Below the pieces are notes generated by a model. That model searched no databases. It was given only the letters and a program-made list of their open reading frames with translations, and was not told the DNA's origin. DNA of 64,000 nt, from NCBI GenBank assembly GCA_963745595.1, contig CAVUYB010000010.1, forward strand, positions 124,001 through 188,000. The letters run 5' to 3'. Source of the stretch: DASZUK01 sp963745595 (lineage in GTDB: Bacteria; Actinomycetota; Acidimicrobiia; Acidimicrobiales; RAAP-2). Of the stretch, positions 45,986 through 53,296 are shown piece by piece. The position numbers and the translations under genes were made by a program. The stretch's first letter is position 1. Each line of letters opens with the position of its first letter.

Positions 45986-45999
45986 AGCAATCGCTTGGT
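45986..45999. promoter_or_regulatory. KstR2-like operator between thiolase and hotdog gene
   Basis: AGCAATCGCTTGGT matches nine of ten fixed positions of ANCAAGNNCTTGNT. It sits between the divergent thiolase (45923) and thioesterase (46073) genes. Confidence 0.65.
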
Positions 46000-46046
46000 A
46001 CAGTACACAGGTCCGAGCCTCTCGGCCATCGGTAGAAAGGACGGCG

Positions 46047-46079
46047 ATGCCCGCCCCCAACGTGACGGCAGCGTGGTAA
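46047..46079 (+). CDS. Possible ten-codon leader peptide or displaced start
   Basis: ATG 46047 has GAAAGGA at good distance and encodes MPAPNVTAAW then TAA at 46077. It overlaps the GTG start of the thioesterase by seven bases in another frame. Either a translationally coupled leader, or the true N-terminus of the thioesterase separated by one missing base. Confidence 0.35.
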   Translation: MPAPNVTAAW

Positions 46080-46717
46080 CCCAACCCGACATCGGCGCCC
46101 GGGTGGCCATGGCGACCGCGCTGCGCGAGCTCGGCCACGCCCTCGTCAGCCACGACGTTCCCGACGCCGTGCTCGAGTCGCTCACCCCGGCCATCGCCGC
46201 CGCGCTGGACTCGGTGTCGTCGTACCCGGCGCGGTCCCGACCCGAGGACGGCATGCGCCAGGATGTCTTCGCGGTGATGCCGGCCGACGGGGACGAGATC
46301 CACCACTTCGACGACTGCCCGGTCTCGGGTCTGGCCAACCCGTTCTCGATGACGATCGACGCCCGCCGTCAAGGCGACGAAGTCGTGGCCCGCGTAGTCC
46401 TGGGACCGGCGTGGGAAGGGGCACCGGGACGGTCGCACGGGGGACCGGTCGCCGCCATGTTCGACGACGTGCTGGGGTTCCTCGGTACGGTGCACGTCGT
46501 CGGCACCTACGCGATCGACCTCGACGTCAAGTACCGGGCGCCGTTCCCGCTCAGCGAAGAGGTGTTGGTGCGGGCGTGGGTGGAGAGCCGGGACGACCGG
46601 CGCTTCGTCACGGTCGGCGAGGCGACGCATCGTGGCCACCTGGTCGCCGAGGCCAGGTGCATCGGCGCCATCGTCCCGCCCGAGCGCATGGGACGCCCCA
46701 CGTACCCCGGCGACTGA
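46073..46717 (+). CDS. Hotdog-fold thioesterase (PaaI-like)
   Basis: A 214-residue protein. The C-terminal half is a hotdog domain: GPAWEGAPGRSHGGPVAAMFDDVLG has the HGG and acidic residue of PaaI-like acyl-CoA thioesterases, followed by TYAIDLDVKYRAPFPL and EATHRGHLVAEARCI. The N-terminal 90 residues are helical and unassigned. It would release acids from CoA. GTG 46073 is the simplest start in this frame. Convergent with the LLM oxidoreductase. Confidence 0.85.
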   Translation: MVTQPDIGARVAMATALRELGHALVSHDVPDAVLESLTPAIAAALDSVSSYPARSRPEDGMRQDVFAVMPADGDEIHHFDDCPVSGLANPFSMTIDARRQGDEVVARVVLGPAWEGAPGRSHGGPVAAMFDDVLGFLGTVHVVGTYAIDLDVKYRAPFPLSEEVLVRAWVESRDDRRFVTVGEATHRGHLVAEARCIGAIVPPERMGRPTYPGD

Positions 46718-46735
46718 CGGCGGATCGGCGCCCGG

Positions 46736-47671
46736 TCAGGCGACGAGGGTCTGCTGCAGTTCGGCCAGCCGGTCGAGCGACCACAGGTAGAACGACCGAT
46801 CGTGGACCGGCGCACCGAGGTTCAGTCGGTGGATGCCGAGCGTTCGGTACGTCTCCAACGTCTCGCGGCTGGGCAGATTGGCGAGGAACGCCTCTTGGCC
46901 CCGCTTCCCACCCATGGCTCCCGAGGTGTCGACGACGGTGATCTTCAGCTTCTCGGGGTCCCGGCCGGCCGCTTCCACCTGACGGCGGACGCGCTGGACG
47001 TCCTCGACCAGTTTGTCGTCGCCCATGAACACCCGGACGGGGATCCACCCGTCGGCCCATTCGGCGATGTCCCGGACGTTGCCCGGGGTCGGTGCGGCGC
47101 CGATCAGCACCGGCGGGTGCGGCGTCTGGACCGGCTTCGGATAGGACCAGCTCTCGCTGAAGTGGACGAACTCGCCGTCGAACCCGGCCGTCTCCTGCGT
47201 CCACAAGGCCTTCATGGCGGCAATCTTTTCCCGAAGCACCTGGCGTCGCTGGTTCTTCTCGAACCCGGCGTTTTGCATCTCGAGCGGGTTCCAGCCGTAG
47301 CCGATGCCGAACTCGAAGCGACCCCCGCTGAGCACGTCGAGCGTGGCGATCACCTTGGCCAGGATCAGCGGGCTGTGCTCGGCCGGCAGGGCGATGCAGG
47401 TGCCGATGCGGACGGTGCTCGTGCACATGGCGGCCGCCGTCAGGGTGATGTAGGGATCGGGGAAGCGCTTGTAGAAGTCGGGCAGGTAGCCGTCCTTGGT
47501 GACCGTCCCCGTGCCGTAGCGGCCTTGCGTGTAGCTGTGGACGGTCCCGACCGGGCAGTGCGTGTGCTCGCCCACCCAGAACGACTCGAAGCCCCGCTCT
47601 TCGACGGCCGGTGCGGCCTCGGTCACCGTGATCGTCTGGTCACTCAGCATGAGCGTGATCCCGATATTCAT
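46736..47671 (-). CDS. LLM-class F420-dependent oxidoreductase
   Basis: A 311-residue luciferase-like TIM barrel. MNIGITLMLSDQTITV at the start, SFWVGEHTHCP, the central GRFEFGIGYGWNPLEMQNAG and PKPVQTPHPPVLIGAAPTPG are typical of the F420 subgroup. ATG 47671 is chosen because GGGAGG lies just upstream. It may belong to the catabolic block, but no CAAGNNCTTG site is seen before it. Substrate unknown. Confidence 0.88.
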   Translation of the reverse strand: MNIGITLMLSDQTITVTEAAPAVEERGFESFWVGEHTHCPVGTVHSYTQGRYGTGTVTKDGYLPDFYKRFPDPYITLTAAAMCTSTVRIGTCIALPAEHSPLILAKVIATLDVLSGGRFEFGIGYGWNPLEMQNAGFEKNQRRQVLREKIAAMKALWTQETAGFDGEFVHFSESWSYPKPVQTPHPPVLIGAAPTPGNVRDIAEWADGWIPVRVFMGDDKLVEDVQRVRRQVEAAGRDPEKLKITVVDTSGAMGGKRGQEAFLANLPSRETLETYRTLGIHRLNLGAPVHDRSFYLWSLDRLAELQQTLVA

Positions 47672-47812
47672 CGCCCTCCCCATCAACGGGCCCCCGCTAT
47701 CTTGTAATTCTTTACCATTTCACCAGTGATCCGAGCTGTCAAGGAACGCGGTCGGGCGCTCCTGGAAGGCGGCCGGCCGCCGCCGACCCGGTCGATACGA
47801 TGCGGCGTGGGC

Positions 47813-48631
47813 ATGCCGACGGACATCGGAGTCTTCGACACGCTGATCGGCCTGCCGAGCCTCGGCCGGGTCTCGACCTCCGAGCACCCGGCCGGCTACC
47901 TGTTCCCGTCACCGCCTGACGTCCGCCGGGACGACGACAGCGTCGCCGCACTGTTGTACGAGATGGACCGGTACGGCATCGAGCACGGGCTCGTCCCTGT
48001 CTCCTTCGACGACGAGCAGTCGATCGCCGCCGTCCGAGACCACCCGGACCGGCTGCACGGCAGCCTGGTGGTCGACCCGAACCTCGGGATGGCCGCGGTA
48101 CGCGACCTGCGGCGGGCCGTAGAAGACGTCGGTGTCGTCGCCGCCCAGTTCATGCCGGCCGGCGTCGTACCGGCGGTACCGATCAACGACAAGCGGGCCT
48201 ATCCGATCTACGCGGCCTGCGTCGAACTCGACATCCCGATCTTCGTCAACGGCGGCGTGCCCGGGCCGCGGGTGCCGATGGACAGCCAGTACCCCGGTCT
48301 CGTCGACGAGGTCTGCTGGTTCTTCCCCGAGCTCCGCTTCGTCTTCCGCCACGGCTGCGAGCCGTGGGAGGAACTGACGGTCAAGCTGCTCGTGAAGTGG
48401 GAGAACCTCTACTACTCGACCACCGCGTTCGCGCCGCGCTACTACCCGAAGGCGATCGTCGACTACGCGAACAGCCGCGGCGCCGACAAGATCCTCTACG
48501 GCGGCTACTACCCGTACGGGCTCGAACTGCAGCGGATCTTCGCCGAGCTGCCCGACGTGCCGTTGAAGGACGACGTCTGGCCGAAGTTCCTCCGCCACAA
48601 CGCGCTCGCCGTCCTCAGGCTCGGCGGCTGA
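47813..48631 (+). CDS. Amidohydrolase-fold protein lacking usual metal motifs
   Basis: A 272-residue member of the amidohydrolase-2 fold, by its overall pattern (VVDPNLGMAAVRDLRRAVED, DIPIFVNGGVPGPRVPMD, FVFRHGCEPWEEL, FLRHNALAVLRL). The first metal motif DxHxxP is replaced by FDTLIGLPS, and the terminal SDYPH by YGGYYPYG. It may therefore be non-catalytic or use a different chemistry. Starts at GTG 47726 or 47807 are also possible; ATG 47813 matches where similarity begins. Confidence 0.78.
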   Translation: MPTDIGVFDTLIGLPSLGRVSTSEHPAGYLFPSPPDVRRDDDSVAALLYEMDRYGIEHGLVPVSFDDEQSIAAVRDHPDRLHGSLVVDPNLGMAAVRDLRRAVEDVGVVAAQFMPAGVVPAVPINDKRAYPIYAACVELDIPIFVNGGVPGPRVPMDSQYPGLVDEVCWFFPELRFVFRHGCEPWEELTVKLLVKWENLYYSTTAFAPRYYPKAIVDYANSRGADKILYGGYYPYGLELQRIFAELPDVPLKDDVWPKFLRHNALAVLRLGG

Positions 48632-48649
48632 CCACCCGCCGAGCCCTGG

Positions 48650-48677
48650 TTGAATTACTTTGACGCCCAAGTAATAT
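48650..48677 (+). promoter_or_regulatory. icmA: icmA promoter with palindromic operator; leaderless start
   Basis: TTGAAT (48650-48655), 16 bases and TAATAT (48672-48677) precede the GTG 48684 by six bases. Between and over the boxes lies TTACTTTGACGCCCAAGTAA (48655-48674), with perfect TTACTT/AAGTAA arms. The sequence resembles the operators near the TetR gene at 52217. Confidence 0.65.
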
Positions 48678-48683
48678 GGGCCC

Positions 48684-50357
48684 GTGGGAGACCGTCGAGC
48701 CTGGAAGGCCGCGTACGAGCGGGCACCGCGGCGCGACGTCCCCTTCGAGACGATGTCGGGCGTGCCTCTCGACCCGGTCTACGGCCCGCCGGAGGCCGAT
48801 TCGGATGGCGTCGATGGGGCCGGCACTGATTGGGACAGCGCCGAGCTGCCCGGCCAGTACCCGTACACCCGCGGTCCGTACGCGTCGATGTACCGATCAC
48901 GGCTGTGGACGATGCGCCAGTTCGCCGGCTTCGGCACCGCCCAGGACACGAACCGCCGCTTCAAGGATCTCCTGCGCTCCGGTGGCAACGGCCTGTCGAC
49001 CGCGTTCGACATGCCGACGCTGCTCGGCCGCGACTCCGACGACCCGCTCGCCAAGGGCGAGGTCGGGCGGGCCGGCGTCGCGGTCGACACGCAGGCCGAC
49101 ATGGAGCTCCTCTTCGACGGCATCGACCTCGGCTCGGTCAGCACGTCGATGACGATCAACTCCGCCGCACCCGTCGTCATGGCCATGTACCTCGGTGTCG
49201 CCGATCGGACCGGCGTCGACCGCCGGGCGCTGGCCGGGACGATCCAGAACGACATCTTGAAGGAGTACCAAGCGCAGAAGGAGTACGTCTTCCCGCCAAG
49301 GCCGAGCGTCCGGCTGGTCACCGACCTGATCCGGTTCGCCACCGCCGAGCTGCCGAAGTGGCACCCCGTCTCGATCTCCGGCTACCACATCCGCGAAGCC
49401 GGCTCGACCGCTGCCCAGGAGCTCGCGTTCACGCTGGCCAACGGCTTCGCCTACGTCGAGGCCGCCATCGCCGCCGGCCTCGACGTCGACGCGTTCGCGC
49501 CGCGGCTCAGCTTCTTCTTCAACGCCCACATCGACTTCTTCGAGGAGATCGCCAAGTACCGCGCCGCCCGGCGGATCTGGGCCCGCTGGCTCCGTGAGCG
49601 CTATCACGCCACCGACGGCCCGTCGACGCAGCTGCGCTTCCACACCCAGACCGCCGGCGTCTCGCTGACCGCCCAGCAGCCCGAAGTCAACCTGGCCCGC
49701 GTCGCCATCGAGGCGCTCGCCGGTGTCCTCGGCGGGACCCAGAGCCTGCACACCGACGCCTACGACGAGGCCCTCGCCCTGCCGACCGAGCGGGCCGCCC
49801 GTCTCGCGTTGCGGACCCAACAGGTCATCGCCGAGGAGACCGGCGTCGTCCACGTCGCCGACCCGCTCGGCGGGTCGTGGTTCGTCGAGTCGCTGACCGA
49901 CGAGCTCGAGCGCCAGGCCGAGGCCGTCTTCGACCACCTCGACACCGTCGGTGCCGGGTCGATGCTCGACGGCGTCCTGCGGGGCATCGACGACGGCTGG
50001 TTCTCCGCCGAGATCGCCGACGCCGCGTACCGCTTCCAGTCGAAGCTCACCCGCGGCGACTGGGTCCACGTCGGTGTCAACGGGTACACCGAGAGCGACG
50101 ACTACGAGACGCCGACCCTCTACGTCGATCCCGCCGTCGAGGAGCAGCAGCTCGCCCGGCTCGCCGCGGTCAAGCAGCGTCGGGACGACGACGCCGTCCG
50201 CCGCGTCCTCGCCCGCATCGAAGCCGACGCGGCCGACCCCGCGGTCAACCTGATGCCCGCGTTCGTCGACGCGGCCGCTTGTTACACCACCGTCGGCGAG
50301 GTCATGGGTGCCCTCGAGGCCGTCTTCGGCACCTGGACCGAGCCGGCGTTCGTATGA
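48684..50357 (+). CDS. icmA: Isobutyryl-CoA mutase large subunit (B12-dependent acyl-CoA mutase)
   Basis: A 557-residue TIM-barrel subunit without a B12 domain. YPYTRGPYASMYRSRLWTMR leads to Phe80 (RQFAGFG), where methylmalonyl-CoA mutase has Tyr89, and Gln198 (KEYQAQKE) replaces Arg207. These are the two substrate-specificity residues of isobutyryl-CoA mutase. AFDMPTLLGRDSDDP keeps alanine where 2-hydroxyisobutyryl-CoA mutase has aspartate. It should interconvert isobutyryl-CoA and n-butyryl-CoA; pivalyl-CoA is possible. The next gene encodes the B12 subunit (ATGA overlap). Confidence 0.88.
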   Translation: MGDRRAWKAAYERAPRRDVPFETMSGVPLDPVYGPPEADSDGVDGAGTDWDSAELPGQYPYTRGPYASMYRSRLWTMRQFAGFGTAQDTNRRFKDLLRSGGNGLSTAFDMPTLLGRDSDDPLAKGEVGRAGVAVDTQADMELLFDGIDLGSVSTSMTINSAAPVVMAMYLGVADRTGVDRRALAGTIQNDILKEYQAQKEYVFPPRPSVRLVTDLIRFATAELPKWHPVSISGYHIREAGSTAAQELAFTLANGFAYVEAAIAAGLDVDAFAPRLSFFFNAHIDFFEEIAKYRAARRIWARWLRERYHATDGPSTQLRFHTQTAGVSLTAQQPEVNLARVAIEALAGVLGGTQSLHTDAYDEALALPTERAARLALRTQQVIAEETGVVHVADPLGGSWFVESLTDELERQAEAVFDHLDTVGAGSMLDGVLRGIDDGWFSAEIADAAYRFQSKLTRGDWVHVGVNGYTESDDYETPTLYVDPAVEEQQLARLAAVKQRRDDDAVRRVLARIEADAADPAVNLMPAFVDAAACYTTVGEVMGALEAVFGTWTEPAFV

Positions 50358-50842
50358 CCGCACCGGTAACGACAGGAACCGTGGCGGGAGCGTCGGCGGT
50401 GACAGGAGCCTCGGCGGTCGAGGGGACGGAGATGGCCGAGGGCGCCGCCGACCATCCGATCCGCGTCCTGATGGGCAAGGTCGGCCTCGACGGCCACGAC
50501 CGCGGCCTGCGAGTGGTGGCCCGGATCCTGCGGGACCACGGGTTCGAGGTCGTCTTCGTCGGCCTCCGCCAGACGCCCGAGACGATCGTCGCCGCGGTCG
50601 TCCAGGAAGACGTCGACGTCGTCGGCGTCTCGATGCACAACGGCGCCCACCTCACCCTCGCCCCCGCCGTCGTCCGCGCCCTGCGCGACGCCGGGCTCGA
50701 CACGCCGGTTGTCGTCGGCGGGATCGTCCCCGACGTCGACGTGCCCCGCCTGTTGGACGAGGGGGTGGCCGCCGTCCTCGGCCCCGGTGCCTCGAACGAT
50801 GACGTCGTCGCCACCGTACGGGCCGCTGCCGGCCGGGCCTAG
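50354..50842 (+). CDS. icmB: Acyl-CoA mutase small subunit (B12-binding)
   Basis: A 162-residue protein. After a 33-residue flexible, Ala/Thr-rich N-terminus comes a flavodoxin-like cobalamin domain: VLMGKVGLDGHDRG with His48 as lower axial ligand (DxHxxG), then VDVVGVSMHNGAHLTL and VVVGGIVPDVD. It pairs with the large subunit upstream; the split two-gene form is usual for ICM and rare for methylmalonyl-CoA mutase. The N-terminal extension is longer than usual. Confidence 0.9.
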   Translation: MTAPVTTGTVAGASAVTGASAVEGTEMAEGAADHPIRVLMGKVGLDGHDRGLRVVARILRDHGFEVVFVGLRQTPETIVAAVVQEDVDVVGVSMHNGAHLTLAPAVVRALRDAGLDTPVVVGGIVPDVDVPRLLDEGVAAVLGPGASNDDVVATVRAAAGRA

Positions 50843-50869
50843 CTGATCACCCGGGCGCCGACGCGGTCC

Positions 50870-51406
50870 CTAGCCGTCGGACCGGCCGTCCGCCGGGGCC
50901 TCGGCGAAGTCGCCGGCGGTCAACCGGAGGTGGCGGACCACGGTGACCAGGTCCCCCAGCTCCGACTCCCCCAGTGCGGTGAGCCCGAACTCCGACCGGT
51001 GCACCGCCTCGGTGGCGTCCGCGGCCAGCCGTCGGCCCTCGTCGGTCAGCTCGGCCAGCGTCGTCCGCCCATCGGTAGGATGCGGCACCCGACGCACGAG
51101 CCCTTGCGCTTCGAGACGGTTGACGATGTTCGTCACGCTCGCCTGGTGGAGCATGAGCCGTTGGCTCATCTTCCCGAGCGGCAGCGCGCCGCGCCGGCTG
51201 AACGAGAGGAGCATCAGCGCCTCGTAGCGGGCGAACGTCAGGTCGAACGGTCGGAGCGCCTCGTCGACCGCGGCCAGCACGATCTGTTGGGCCCGCATGA
51301 TCGACGTCGCCGCGGCCATCGTGTCCCGGAACCGGTCGTCCCAGCGGAGCCCCCACTGCCGTCGGGCTTCCTCGATGGGGTCGAAGCGAAGCGGCGACCC
51401 CGGCAC
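50870..51406 (-). CDS. MarR family transcriptional regulator
   Basis: A 178-residue winged-helix regulator. FARYEALMLLSFSRRGALPLGKMSQRLMLHQASVTNIVNRLEAQ followed by DGRTTLAELTDEGRRL is the classic MarR DNA-binding region with wing. GTG start at 51406. It lies convergent to icmB and is oriented away from the TetR gene, so its target is not evident. Confidence 0.88.
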   Translation of the reverse strand: MPGSPLRFDPIEEARRQWGLRWDDRFRDTMAAATSIMRAQQIVLAAVDEALRPFDLTFARYEALMLLSFSRRGALPLGKMSQRLMLHQASVTNIVNRLEAQGLVRRVPHPTDGRTTLAELTDEGRRLAADATEAVHRSEFGLTALGESELGDLVTVVRHLRLTAGDFAEAPADGRSDG

Positions 51407-51461
51407 GACTCCAACGTACCCTGCGACGCCCGGCAGAGCGGCCGACGGACGGCCCGAACCG

Positions 51462-52217
51462 CTACCGGGCGGCGCCGACGTTGGTCGGCGGGACCGTTCC
51501 CGTCGACCGGGCCGGGCGAACCGGGCGGGCCGGACGCAGCAGGTCGCCGACCACGTCGCGCAGCATCGAGCCGAGCTCGTCGGTCGGGATGTCGCTGAGC
51601 ATGTCGCCGGCCAGCACCAGACTGGTCACCACTGCCCCGAGCGCAGACGACAACCGGACGCGGTCTCGAGCGGGCACCGACGAGTCGGCGAGCACCCGGC
51701 GAAACACCTCTTCGAGGTCCTCGTGCGCCTCGTCGTGGCCCTCCCGGTGCAGGTTCTCGAACGCGGCCTGGTTGCGCTGGTGCATCACGAAGATCTTGCG
51801 GTTCGCCATCATCTCGTCGACGAGCTCCGACAGCAGGGCCCGCCACGACCCGACGTCCGCCGACTGGGCCCCGAGCCGTTCGAGCGCCACCCGCCCGAGC
51901 TCGTGGAGCCGCAGGTGCAACGACATCAAGATGTCGTCCTTGCTGGCGAAGTGGTAGTAGAGCGCGGCCTTCGAGAAGCCGAGCTGCTCCGCGATCTCCC
52001 GGAGCGACGTCTTGTCGAACCCCTTCTCGATGAACAGGTCGAGCGCGACGTCGAGGATGCGGTCCCGGGTGCTCTTCGCCGCACTGTCGTCCGCGCCGGC
52101 ATCCGCATCGCCGGGCGCGCCGGTCCGGTTCCCGGACGGTCCGATCGATCGGACCGTCGCCGACCGGCTGCCAGTGGCCCGGCCGGCGGTGCCTTTCGAC
52201 CCTGCTCGCGATGGCAT
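51462..52217 (-). CDS. TetR family transcriptional regulator
   Basis: A 251-residue TetR protein. A 47-residue Arg/Ser/Ala-rich extension precedes the DNA-binding domain STRDRILDVALDLFIEKGFDKTSLREIAEQLGFSKAALYYHFASKDDIL. It is divergent from a DrrAB-like exporter. TAACAT six bases before its ATG implies a leaderless transcript, and palindromes at 52227-52295 should be its operators, giving autoregulation and exporter control. The similar palindrome at icmA suggests it also represses icmAB. Confidence 0.9.
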   Translation of the reverse strand: MPSRAGSKGTAGRATGSRSATVRSIGPSGNRTGAPGDADAGADDSAAKSTRDRILDVALDLFIEKGFDKTSLREIAEQLGFSKAALYYHFASKDDILMSLHLRLHELGRVALERLGAQSADVGSWRALLSELVDEMMANRKIFVMHQRNQAAFENLHREGHDEAHEDLEEVFRRVLADSSVPARDRVRLSSALGAVVTSLVLAGDMLSDIPTDELGSMLRDVVGDLLRPARPVRPARSTGTVPPTNVGAAR

Positions 52218-52223
52218 AGCGCC

Positions 52224-52295
52224 ATGTTACTTGACGGCCGGTAAGTATGGTGCTTACCTTGCGGCAAGTAAATCCTTACTTGCCGATCGGTAGGT
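52224..52295. promoter_or_regulatory. Divergent tetR / ABC exporter control region with operators
   Basis: Minus strand: TAACAT (52229-52224), six bases, then tetR ATG. Operator 1 is TTACTTGACGGCCGGTAAGT (52227-52246) with a CGGCCG centre. Operator 2 is TTACTTGCCGATCGGTAGGT (52276-52295), overlapping the ribosome-binding region of the exporter. Between them TTACCTTGCGGCAAGTAA (52254-52271) is a related palindrome. Confidence 0.7.
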
Positions 52296-52300
52296 GGTCA

Positions 52301-53296
52301 ATGACGAACACACTCATGATCGAGGCCGAGGGCCTGACGAAGCACTACGGCGACACGATCGCGCTGGCCGGGATCGACCTCCAGGTACCGGCCGGCTCGA
52401 TCCTCGGCGTCCTCGGCCCGAACGGTGCCGGCAAGACGACCGCGGTCCGGATCCTGACGACGCTGGCCGTCCCGAACCGCGGCTGGGCCCGCGTCGCCGG
52501 CTACGACGTCGTCGGCCAGGCGTCGGCCGTCCGGCGCAACATCGGCGTCACCGCCCAGGACGCGACGCTCGACGAGGCGCTGACCGGCCGTCAGAACCTG
52601 GTCATGGTCGGCGAGCTCAGCGGCCTGCGCCGGAGTGCGGCCAAGGCCCGAGCGGTGGAGCTGCTGGACCGGTTCACGCTGACCGACGCGGCCGACCGGG
52701 TGATGAAGGGCTACTCCGGCGGTATGCGCCGGCGGCTCGATCTGGCCGCCGGGCTCGTCACCCGCCCGCCGGTGCTCTTCCTCGACGAGCCGACGACCGG
52801 TCTCGACCCGACGAGCCGGGCCCGGATGTGGGACGTCATCCGCGAGCTCGTCGCCGACGGCGTGACGCTGCTGCTGACGACCCAGTACCTCGAAGAGGCC
52901 GACGAGCTCGCCGACCGGATCGTCGTCGTCGACCACGGCCGGATCATCGCCGAGGGCACGTCGGCCGAGCTGAAGCGGGCGACCGGCGGCGCCCGCCTCG
53001 AGGTGACGCTGAGCGAACCCCACCCGGGGGCCGTACCGGCGCTGCAGCCGCTCGCCGACGGCGAGATCCACGTCAGCCACGACGGCCGCCAGCTCCGCGC
53101 CCCGGTCCGGAGCGGGTCCGGAGTGGCGACGACCGTCGTCCGAGCCCTCGACGCGGCCGGCATCCTCGTCGACGACGTCGAGGTCCACCAACCGTCGCTC
53201 GACGACGTCTTCTTCGCCCTGACCGGGCAGCCGACCGCCGGTGACGAGCCGGTGACGCCGGAGCCCGCACCCGAGCTGGAGGGAGCCTCCGTATGA
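52301..53296 (+). CDS. ABC transporter ATPase, DrrA-like
   Basis: A 331-residue ATPase. Walker A GPNGAGKTT, signature YSGGMRRRLDLAAGL, Walker B VLFLDEPTTGLD and the H-loop TTQYLEEADELADR are in order; the last 100 residues match the extra domain of daunorubicin-resistance DrrA proteins (ending QPSLDDVFFALTG). It drives export of a hydrophobic compound with the next gene. The ATG 52301 follows AGGTGG. Overlaps the permease by ATGA. Confidence 0.92.
   Translation: MTNTLMIEAEGLTKHYGDTIALAGIDLQVPAGSILGVLGPNGAGKTTAVRILTTLAVPNRGWARVAGYDVVGQASAVRRNIGVTAQDATLDEALTGRQNLVMVGELSGLRRSAAKARAVELLDRFTLTDAADRVMKGYSGGMRRRLDLAAGLVTRPPVLFLDEPTTGLDPTSRARMWDVIRELVADGVTLLLTTQYLEEADELADRIVVVDHGRIIAEGTSAELKRATGGARLEVTLSEPHPGAVPALQPLADGEIHVSHDGRQLRAPVRSGSGVATTVVRALDAAGILVDDVEVHQPSLDDVFFALTGQPTAGDEPVTPEPAPELEGASV

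Noticed and set aside
47461..47474. GAAGCGCTTG inside the LLM oxidoreductase
   Set aside because: It resembles the regulon operator but lies well inside coding sequence, not near a start; likely chance.
48684..50357. Methylmalonyl-CoA mutase as the annotation
   Set aside because: The two substrate-carboxylate residues (Tyr and Arg) are Phe80 and Gln198, and the B12 domain is separate.
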